From Lytechinus variegatus (Eukaryota > Echinodermata > Echinoidea > Temnopleuroida > Toxopneustidae), in contig NC_054753.1 of the NCBI RefSeq assembly GCF_018143015.1, forward strand, positions 33,207,292 to 33,271,291: a DNA stretch of 64,000 bases, written 5' to 3'. Shown here one piece after another: positions 55,546-64,000 of this stretch (its first letter is position 1; each line of letters starts with the position of its first letter). Below the pieces are notes generated by a model, which saw nothing but the letters and a program-made list of their open reading frames with translations, searched no databases and was not told the DNA's origin. Both the position numbers and the translations under genes were made by a program.

Positions 55546-56982
55546 GGGGCGGTATTCTGAAAGCTCAATTAGCGGTCAATTAGCATTTTGGTATTCTGAA
55601 AAGTCACTTAAGTGCCCCTTTCCTTATTTGGCAGGGTTGCGTTGCGCGCACTTGCAATACTACGCGTTATGACCGCGCGAAGACTTAATTGAGTAGTTAC
55701 GAGACTTTTGGTATTCTGAAAAGTCTCATAGCGCTCAATTAGCGGACTTTCCAGTGGGGAAAGATAATGGTGATAAGAGGTCCATTAAGTCTCACCATAT
55801 ATTGCTAAATGTTGCTTTCATTTCGTATAAATATCATCAAATCGGTTTAATACTAGGAGGAAGGAAGAGAATAAAGGAGAGAGCTAAAAAGGGAATAGAA
55901 TAAAGGGGGGAAAAGGTGGTGTATAGAAACAAGTAAAATAAGGAATAGGGCCTAGGGACTATATTTGGTATTAAATAAATTAGAAAAGGAGGAAAAGGGA
56001 GACAGAAATATTTGTGTACTTATAGGGAAAACATGACTATTATTTTTCTATATTTTCTTTTATTATTAGCATCATAAACTATTTTGTTTTTGCACACTTT
56101 TTTTGACAATAATGAAATTGCCAAATCACGGCAGATGCAGCAATGTGCAGGAGTGAATTAAACCTTGTTTCTGACAATGAAAAAATAAGCATAGACCCCT
56201 TTAGTATTTAAACGAATATAGAATAAAATACAAAAGAAAAAAAATAGTGAAGTGATGCCATCGTTTTCTCCACCTGTAAAAACCTATGTCATAACGTTTG
56301 TACATCAAATTTCAATAAAATTTCGGCTTTTTTAAAATCATGCTTGTTTGATTTGTAAAATATGTTTATTCAAATTTTGTTGGAGAAGATTTCTCATATA
56401 AATATAGTTTTTAGAATAAGTAGGAATTAAGTTAAAGAAGACCCCCCTCCCCCCCTATCATGGCCCCGAGATAGAGGCAAATAAAATATTGTAAAAAAAA
56501 AGAAAAAGAAAAAGAAAGAAAGCTACAAATGGATTCAATGGATAGGGGGTTGTGAAAATCAGAACGCGTTCGAAAAAGAGAAAAGCACAAAGGTACAATA
56601 AATGAGAGAGAAAGGGAAAAGACAACAGTTAATTTCAACAACACAACGAACCTCTAATCTCCGATGCAAATGTGCTTAAGCATTATTTTTCAGCAAAAAT
56701 TCTTTGTATCAAGATCGTGGTGCAGTGCACCTGCAGCAGCCGGGCGCTGCGCTGCAAGGCAGCAAAGTGAAGAGACACTGCGCGCTAGGAGAAAAATTTA
56801 CGTTGTAAGAGCGCATTTGATTGGTTAATTCGGCTCAGTAGGGGAGTGGCCTAAAAGGACTTAATTGAGCGCTAATAGAGTTTTCAGAATACGAATTTGG
56901 AGGTACATTAGCGCTCTATTAAATGGGTAACTTAAAAGGATATTTAAGTGGAAACTTACGAGACTTTTCAGAATACGGCCCC
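55546..56982. mobile_element. 1.4-kb inverted-repeat element inside the palindrome
   Basis: GGGGCGGTATTCTGAAAGCT at the left is matched by the inverse GGGGCCGTATTCTGAAAAGT at the right. Several internal copies of GTATTCTGAAAAGTC and GCGCTCAATTAGCG lie near each end. The flanks ACCAT and TTGCCGG rebuild the uninterrupted ACCATGCCGG seen in the other arm (inverted near 55345-55360), so this is an insertion. There is at most a one-base duplication, and no coding content. The GC-rich block 56720-56800 is within it. Confidence 0.75.
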
Positions 56983-57025
56983 TTGCCGGCAGAGCATGTC
57001 GCAACACGGACCGACACTAAGCAAC

Positions 57026-57145
57026 ACGGACCTACACGTCAGCTACACGGACCAACACGTCAGCAACACGGACCAACACATCAGCTACACGGACCAGCAC
57101 GTCAGCTACACGGACCATCACGTCAGCTCAAGGACCAACACGGCA
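57026..57145. repeat. 21-bp minisatellite, right arm
   Basis: About five units of the inverse repeat (ACACGGACCAACACGTCAGC). They have private variants (ACACATCAGC, ACCAGCACG, ACCATCACG) not seen in the left arm. Confidence 0.85.
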
Positions 57146-58925
57146 GCTATATTGACCAGCACGATTAAAATCTGTTCATAACAATGAGCTGATATTTATT
57201 TAATTATTTATCTATTTGTTCATTTTTTTCTCATCCTTGTCGCAACATTATCATGTTGTGTTTAAAAAAGATATCAAAGCTTCCTTAACCAGTAAAAACG
57301 CTGTTTTTTATACAACACAGTTTACTGTTTTAACAGTAGTTGTTAAGTACTTTAAATCTTGAACGACAAATGTAATTTCGATTTGATTTGATATCACTTC
57401 ATTGAAATTACAATAAAGGAAAGAAACTAACAAAGTCTGTAGAAAACATAATAACAATTAAGATAGGCCCATGTCATGACGCATAACTGTCGATGCAGGG
57501 CAGTAGTATAAAACTTAATGTACAATTTCGATGTAACAGGTACATAACATATACATATAAAATATTTAATAAAAATGAAATGTGAAATAATAATAACAGA
57601 CAACAATTGGGTAAATATAAGAAAAGAAAAAAAAAATTCATTCATGCACTAAGTTTACAAATATTAGATGGGGGCCAATCTCCAAAGCGTAAGAAAATAT
57701 CCTGAATCATTTAATCATCCATCTAAATCAAGCATGTGTGTGTCAACTGTTTAACAACTACTGAAAAGTTCATGAAGTAAATAGCGTTGTAAAGATATGA
57801 TGGGAAAAAAGAACACGGACTGCCAAGGATACTCCTGGCAGCCACACGGAACTACACGGCAGCTACACGGACCTACACGGCAGCAACACGGACCTACACG
57901 GTAGCCACACGGACCATCCCGGGTGGCTTTGCCAACCCGGCAGTCTACGGATGACGCCGGATGTTTCTGACAGTCAAAAACTGCCGTGTTGGCCTCCCGG
58001 ATGCGAATTTTTAAACCGTAGGATGGCAACTGAAGAAAAATGAATTATTCATGAATGGTTCGCTTCTTGCAATCACTTAGTCTTTGATTCAAGTGAATAG
58101 GAGACCCTTATAAATTTGTCCTCTTAAAATAATTAAAGCAATCTGTTATCATTCTAAATTACCCCTGTTGATTATGAAATTAGTTATTTGTTTTGTTTTT
58201 AAAGTAAATTAGTGTTTGTTGATGGAGGAATACTCGGATCTAAAAGCTTCAGGTTAGAAATATGTCTGTATTCATAGACTAAATGTTCAACGTGACGACA
58301 ATGGTGTTACTCAAATCTCTCCGGTCTCTCCGAGTCTCTCTCATCCGTTCATGCTTTGTACATATAATTTCGTTTTCATATGCAATTATACCTATACTGA
58401 AAACGTAAATTTTGAGGGGAAAAGTTTATTTCCTTAAATTGTTCTGTGTCTGGATAATTTTCATTCTCTAATGTATGACACTGCCTAAACGGAATGACAT
58501 TTCAATTTTTTTTAATTTTGTGTAATTCTTCTTAATTGACTAATATAATTAGCACAACACATAAGTTCATTTATCATTACAGTCCATTTGCATGGAAATT
58601 TGCTTTCCACCAGCATTACAAACACATGAAAGACAATATACATGATATATACAAGCTGTGAGTACATACACATAAAGACAGACAGCAAATGCAAAAAAGA
58701 CAACAAAAATATGATTCCACATTAGAGGTCGTGACATGTTGGGAGCTGATTCTCATTTTAACTGTGATCATTATTTATTCTGATAAACAGGAATGTTTTA
58801 TGTAATTTTCCTTGTACTATTCATTGATATTATTATTATTAGGCCTATCATTTTATTATTTTTTAAATTATTGTTATCCATTAGATGTAACGTACTTTGG
58901 TATAGTTGAAGCTATTGTAAGAAGA

Positions 58926-59160
58926 TTATCTCCGAACAAGTTGATTAAACAGGTGAATAGATTTTGGCAAGAAGGATTGGCGGAAGCGTGATCTATTAGT
59001 GCGTGGAACGTTAATACGGATACCAGATCGATTGAACGAGTATTGGGCATTGAGAGGGTGACTTTGATCTTTCATGATTTTGTTTATTTTAGATAGTACT
59101 CTCTGTTCGAACAGACAATCCATGTTAGACAAATCAAGCCCAATCACTCTGTGCCACTCG
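58926..59160 (-). pseudogene. LINE C-terminal fragment
   Basis: The minus-strand frame reads SKINKIMKDQSHPLNAQYSF, NRSGIRINVPRTNRSRFRQS and FLPKSIHLFNQLVR. HPL......RSG.R...P...T.R...SF.P..I.L.N is a common end of CR1/RTE-like LINE proteins. It lies inside the element at 54075-61113. Confidence 0.6.
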
Positions 59161-59872
59161 TCTCACCTGATCTAGTCGAGACCTGTCTTTCATGGTACCG
59201 TTTCCATAGTAACAAATCAGATTATACGTTAATATGCTCTGTATGAGGGCCTGATAAAATAAGACAAGAATAGTTTTGTCAATGTGGATATTTTTCATCA
59301 TTCTCAGAAAATAGATTCGTTGGTTTCCTTTTTTGCATAGAGTTTTAGTTTTCTTTTACCAGTCGGCTCGAGTTGCATTATTGCATATTGCATTTATTGT
59401 TTATCTTCAGATCTAACTGCAATTCATATTGATATTATGTTTATGATTTTGAAATTAACACTATCAATTCATTAATTTATCATCTGCCATGCATCATAAC
59501 ATCACATCCACCCCTCCTCCGCCTCTCCCCCTCTTTCTCTCTCAAAGTACACGTTTACTTCTTCAAACTTTCTTTCATCTTAACCATAATTACATGTTAC
59601 ATTATGGTTTGAATATTAATATCCTGTTTATCTTTCACATTGATCATAATTATATATAACATTACAGTTAATATTGCGGTTTATTAAATTGTAACTTTAT
59701 ACTGTATACATCCCTTCACACAACTGACAAAATGGAACATTATGTTTACCGGCCGATCATGAAAGCATAATATTTCTGTTCTCTCTCCTCTCAAAAAATA
59801 ATCTATATGAACATAGAAAATCAGGGATATGTTCAGCAGCTGTTAACATTTATCCATCACTGTTAAAGTGCA

Positions 59873-60080
59873 AGTCAATCCCAACAAAAAAATGTTATTT
59901 GATTAAAAAGAGACAAATCAAACATGCATAACACTAAAAAAAAATCATCAAAATTTGACTTACCGGTAAATATGAAATTTATGACATGCCAAAGGTTCCG
60001 CTTAATCTAACAAAACAGTTATAAGCACATCCTAGTCGGTATGCAAATGAGGGACCAATTACATCACCCACTCACTGTTT
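59873..60080. mobile_element. Half copy of the foldback element
   Basis: TTAAAGTGCAAGTCAATCCC, then AAACATGCATAACACT, ATTTATGACATGCC, GCACATCCTAGTCGGTATGC and GGACCAATTACATCACCCAC, follows the left arm of 10321-11163. The right arm is absent. Confidence 0.6.
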
Positions 60081-60960
60081 GTTTGTTTTTTCATTTCATT
60101 TTATTTATTTAGCTTTGTGAACACATTGATATTAGCTTAGGTTATAGGGTTGGTCGGAAACATGATTGTACTGTATACCAAATGCTATTACATGTAAATA
60201 TTAATGTGGTTGTGAAAAGAAATTGATTAACTTAATTGGTATAGAATACAAATAACGGTATACCAAGTTAAAACAATTTCTTCATTAACCAGATTAATGT
60301 GATGAAATTAAATGAAACATACATAATGACATAAACTTTCCCTGTCCCACAAAGTTGAAATTATAAAAAAGATGCAGTTATAGTTTCAAGCAATATATAA
60401 ACAAACATACATGTATATATACGCTTTGAAACGGCGCCAGTGACATCAGAACTACATGTAGGCCGTATCATTCCAAAATAGTATTGTCAATTAAAACAGC
60501 AAACACATACATTTTCTTCTAACAGGACTATCATTATAGGCATACCGTTACTTTAATTCTAATCTTTGTGAAATGTATTTATTCTTGTCAAATATTATGC
60601 ATGTTTGTTGTTTTTTTAGTAGTATCATATCACTGATATGAATTACAATTTCAAGATTGAAAGAACCACGGTCAGAAAGGCAAACCCAAATAAGTGAATT
60701 ACACTGCGGAGATTCAAACAATATAAAAAGGCATCAAATTCAAATTATTGTTGATTGACTATTAAAATTTAATATAAATGTTCTGTGGAGCGATCTACTG
60801 TACACACGTGCACCCGTGAGCCTTGTGTACAACTGGGATTCTTTTTTATCAATATGAGGAAAGAATATAATTCAAGACGAAAGAACTGTCATAACATAAT
60901 CAGCATTTAAACGATCACAATAAACACGGCCTCTATTACAGACTAGTGTATTGAGGGAGG
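60081..60960. other. AT-rich spacer inside the composite element
   Basis: No gene or named repeat. A TTTATTTATTTAG run near 60105 may be a further LINE tail. Confidence 0.45.
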
Positions 60961-61113
60961 CGGATTGCGAAGCGAATTGCTCATGAATAATTCACGATTC
61001 TTCAGTGGCCGTCCTACGGTTTAAAAATCCGCAGGATATCCTGTTCAAGGACCAACACGGACCACCCCGGATCAGATCCGGGATGGTCCGGGGTCTATAT
61101 GTGACTGGGGCTT

Positions 61114-61849
61114 TACCTAAAGGTGAATCTCAGGATCGCTTGATTTTTTTTAAAAGCTATAGAAACAGGGGTGCTTGGGAGTGCTTTGGGGCCTTGTTTG
61201 GCTATGTTTCATTTGAGCATGTGCCTTTGTTTACTTGTATTGTTTTTGTCGGGGATATAGCCTCAGCGGAAGCAATGCGGGTGGGGTAGTGGTGCGTGTT
61301 TGGGTGGGGTGCGGCCGAGCAGGGTCCCGAGGCGTTCCTATAGTCCCCTTGTTTATTAACAGGAAAAAATATACTGGCTTAGTAGGTATAAGTTTGAAAT
61401 TAAACTTAATAATGCGGTATATGCTGACTGAATTTTATTTACAGCTATTTCTTTATATTTAATAAGACAAAGAAAAAGTCAAGAAGGGGTAGATTTTTAT
61501 TATTGGAAATACTACAGCAACCTGTAGAGAAGGGTGAGCTGTGATGGAGTGCTGATTTGGAGAGGTCGTATAGATGGGATTCCTTCCCTTCTTTTTTACC
61601 TGCAGGTATTACGAGCAACTTATTTAGGATTCTTAGAGATAATGTTCTACAAGGAAGGGATAACAATATTCGATTTGATCGACACTCATTTTTGTTTTGA
61701 ACAATGGCGCAATAAATTAGAGTTTATCATTCGATTATGTACTGCAGTTACACTAGGAAATCTAATCCTCACTCTCCCTATAAATAGCGTAGTGAAAATC
61801 TTAGTTTTTATACAAAAAAATGGTGGAATGATCCTTTTAGATTTTCTTT
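61114..61849. other. Upstream of L1/Tx1 LINE, no gene recognised
   Basis: Frames of up to 107 codons show no motif I know. The region could be the 5' UTR or a wrecked ORF1 of the LINE that follows, but nothing in it supports a firm call. Confidence 0.4.
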
Positions 61850-62290
61850 ATGAATAGATGCTTAAATTGTAATTTTGTTTCCTTAAATGTTAGAGGAATA
61901 AGAGAGTGCGCGAAAAGGGGACGAATATTTTCATGGTGTAAAGAGAAAGGGGATGTAATTTTTTTTTTACAGGAGACGTATAGTACAAAAGAAGTAGAGG
62001 ATAGATGGAGTTCTGGGTGGGATGGGTCATGTTACTATAGCCATGGATCAAATAACAGCAAAGGAGTACTCATTCTTATCAAAATTTCGCTAGACTTTAA
62101 ACTTATAAATATAAAACAAGATGACGAAGGGCGATACATACTCATTGATTGTGAAATCCAAGGACATAGGATGGTCCTTTGTAATGTATACTTACCGACG
62201 AGGGATAAAGAAAATCATCAAATAAGATTGTTAAAGGATATGATTATAAAATTGAAAAAAAAAAAAATAGTTGTAACAAACCTGTTTTAA
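61850..62290 (+). pseudogene. L1/Tx1 endonuclease fragment
   Basis: 146 codons covering the first half of the apurinic-type endonuclease, with the N and E catalytic motifs present (LNVRGI, QET). It ends at an A-run frameshift (62257-62270), just before the GGNFN segment in another frame. Confidence 0.8.
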
Positions 62291-62904
62291 TGGGAGGAAA
62301 TTTTAATATTATTATGAATTCTGAATTAGATTTTATAATGGAACAGTGAAACAAAAATTACATGACAAGGTTAGTAAAGAAGGAGAAAATTTTATGGAGG
62401 AACTACAATTGATAGACATATGGAGGGAGAGAAATCCATTGAAAAGACAATTTACCTTCACTAAAATAATCCATTTATGCAAAGCAGATTAGATCATTGG
62501 CTAATATCAGATGATTTGGTAAATGTTGTTATTAGGTGCAAAATTTTACCATCTATAGCTCCTGACCATTCAGCTATATTTTTGTTCTTGTATGATAAAA
62601 CTGATAAGGAAATGCGTAAAAAGAATGGTTCTTATTGGAAATTTAATAATAGCCTTTGTGGCAATGTAGAATATGTGAAAAGAATGAAAATAGAAATACT
62701 TACATTAAAGGAGAAAATAAAATCAGAAGTTAAAGATAGAAGAGTTGTATGGGATTATTTGAAAATGAAAACAATGTCTTTCACAAGAACTTTTTCGAAA
62801 AAACTGGCGAATAAAAAAAAAAATCTCTCGAAAAGGAATTGGAATGTTTAGAAAATATAGTTGCGTAAATTCAGTATATGAAGAATTAATTAAAAAGAGA
62901 GAAT

Positions 62905-63548
62905 AGAAAAGTAAAGAACTTGCAGACAGTTACGATTACATTAATGATAATATTAAAATTCGGTCTCGCGCGACATGGTACGAAAGTGGAGAAAGGGATA
63001 CAAGGTGCTTTAGTCAACTATTACAATCAAACAAAAAGAAAAGTACTATAACAAAATTAGTTAAGGTTAACGGAGAAATTACTGAAAATGAGAAAGAAGT
63101 TTTAAATGGAATTAAATCATTTTATACCCACCTTTATGCCAGGGAATACACGGAAGATTTTAGGGATTTCTTTAAAAATGTACCAACGTTATCATCTGAA
63201 GATTCTGAAAGCTGTGAAGGGGATATACTGGAAGAGGAGTGTATTTCGGTACTGAAAGAAATGAAGCAAAATAAATCCCCTGGAAACGATGGGTTAACAG
63301 TTGAATTTTATAGTACATTTTGGGCTGAAATAAAGGATGTATTGATTGGGGCATTCAATGAAGCTTTTGTTCTTGGAGAACTTTCTGCATCACAAAAACA
63401 AGCAATTATTATTTTATTAGCTAAAGAAGGGAAAGACCCACATTACGTAAAGAATTATAGACCAATCTCGTTATTGCATACAGATTATAAGATCATATCC
63501 AAAGTTTTAGCAAAACGAATTAAATTAAAGAGGTTTTGGAGAGTGTAG
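62905..63548 (+). pseudogene. L1/Tx1 RT, amino part
   Basis: Open without a start codon: IKIRSRATWYESGERDTRCF, then SIL-like spacer, EMKQNKSPGNDGLTVEFYST, KQAIIILLAKEGKDPHYVKN and YRPISLLHTDYKIISKVLAK. It breaks near 63535 and continues in the next frame. Confidence 0.85.
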
Positions 63549-64000
63549 TGTTAGCAGATCAAATAGGATTTATTAAAAACAGGAATATAGGAGAAGCTAT
63601 CAGATTAATTGATGATATGTTTTTTCATACGTTATATAATAATATCCCTGGGTACATGATATCAATTGATTTAGAAAAAGCCTTTGATTCGATATCCCAC
63701 AATTTTTTACATCAAACATTAGGTTCATTCGGTCTTGGCCAGCAGTTTCGCAAATGGGTCAAAATATTATATACAAATAGCCAAAGTTGTATTTTTAATG
63801 GGGGAGATTCTACAAGCTATTTTCATGTTGAAAGAGGGGTAAGGCAGGGAGATCCGCTTTCACCATATCTTTTCATTTTATGCATAGAAGTATTAGCGCA
63901 TAATATAAGATATAATAATGATGTTAAAGGAATTTCCTTTGGAAAGGAAGAAGTAAAACAGGTTATGTATGCAGATGATATGTCTATATTTGTCCGAGAT
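63539..64000 (+). pseudogene. L1/Tx1 RT, catalytic part (partial at window edge)
   Basis: 154 open codons to the last base: ESVVLADQIGFIKNRNIGEA, GYMISIDLEKAFDSISHNFL, VERGVRQGDPLSPYLFILCI and the catalytic VMYADDMSIFVRD. The catalytic YADD is intact although the element as a whole is frameshifted. Confidence 0.85.

Larger units (their letters stand above)
54211..58001. mobile_element. Large palindromic element with minisatellite arms
   Basis: The left arm 54211-55400 and right arm 55499-58001 are inverted copies. The outer ends are TCCGGGAGGCCAACACGGCA and TGCCGTGTTGGCCTCCCGGA. Both contain GACTGTCAAAAACATCCGGC-type sequence, a 700-bp AT-rich middle (ACAGTTATGCGTCATGAC, AGTATAAAACTTAATG in inverse) and 21-bp repeats. 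The centre is a 98-bp loop (55401-55498), itself the terminal segment of the family. The right arm is interrupted at 55546-56982. No frame resembles a transposase; the frames through the arms are repeat artefacts. Confidence 0.8.
54075..61113. mobile_element. Inverted-repeat element, interrupted by a 3.8-kb palindrome
   Basis: The left end AAAGCCCCAGTCACATATAG at 54075, followed by CGGACCACCCCGGACC and GATCTGATCCGGGGTGGTCC, is matched in inverse by 61041-61113. The next part of the left arm is displaced to 58002-58085 (GCGAATTTTTAAACCGTAGG, GAATTATTCATGAA) and pairs with 60965-61040. The intervening 54211-58001 is thus an insertion. The interior (58085-60965) has no transposase-like frame, so the element is non-autonomous as seen. 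The superfamily is unknown, and no target duplication is visible. Confidence 0.65.
61850..64000 (+). mobile_element. L1/Tx1-type LINE, runs off the window
   Basis: The endonuclease begins near 61865: FVSLNVRGIRECAKRGRIFS, FLQETYSTKEVEDRW (catalytic Glu), VLCNVYLPT, then LMGGNFNIIMNSELD, where GGDFN is expected, and PSIAPDHSAI. A linker follows, then RT from about 62925. The LNVRGI and QET style and the RT motifs (LEKAFDSISHNFL, VRQGDPLSPYLFILCIEVLA, QVMYADDMSIF) are those of the L1/Tx1 group and unlike the other LINEs here. The frame shifts at about 62280, 62470, 62850 and 63535, so this copy is not functional. Confidence 0.88.

Overview
The window looks like intergenic and intronic DNA from a marine deuterostome, most likely an echinoderm such as a sea urchin. 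Three things point there: a tandem family of RING/B-box/coiled-coil (TRIM) genes with a beta-propeller-like tail, very low gene density in AT-rich DNA, and dispersed repeats I associate with echinoderms (a tRNA-headed SINE followed by a block ending in TCTGCTATGCAGGTGAGAC, and GCGAGCGCGAAGCGCGAGC arrays). The species call is inference. No bacterial, organellar or CRISPR features are visible.

Host genes: three copies of one TRIM gene, all on the + strand. Copy 1 has exons 9344-9979 and 12247-13515 and encodes 634 residues. Copy 2 has exons 27026-27661 and 36720-38096 and encodes 670 residues. Copy 3 has exon 1 only (51223-51858); its paralogous intron stops at an AATC microsatellite near 53637. 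Each exon 1 is 636 bp and ends in phase 0 at a GT donor. By eye the exon 1 proteins differ at 15 of 212 residues (copies 2 and 3) and 24 of 212 (copy 1 against either). Flanks and introns were duplicated too, so the copies serve as empty-site references that date insertions. A 600-bp foldback element is older than all three copies. A 231-bp hAT-type element entered only intron 1 of copy 1. One LINE entered the upstream flank of copy 2, a second its intron, and a third sits just before its promoter.

The rest is mobile DNA. LINEs: a near-complete element with one uninterrupted 1001-codon EN-RT frame (2563-6150, minus); two sister copies (19125-21190 and 23400-25298, minus); a jockey/CR1-like copy inside the copy 2 intron (28321-30864, minus); a decayed element with ORF1 and ORF2 (32400-36447, plus); a relative of the first (42985-44757, plus); 3' fragments near 7670, 11290, 16200, 25968, 48365, 48836, 50490 and 58926; and an L1/Tx1-type element running off the right edge (61850-64000). 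DNA-type elements: a hAT-like element carrying about six 115-bp repeats with an 8-bp target duplication (41622-42671), a second such array (46225-48030) with a 300-bp inverted repeat (47690-48363), and about ten small foldback elements.

The most unusual region is 53986-61113: nested inverted-repeat elements ending in AAGCCCCAGTCACATATAGA. A 3.8-kb palindrome (54211-58001) carrying 21-bp minisatellites sits inside one arm of a larger inverted-repeat element and is itself interrupted by a 1.4-kb element (55546-56982). A second cross-cutting signal is a LINE 3'-end hairpin whose AAGC/GCTT upper stem is kept while the lower stem sequence changes between copies.
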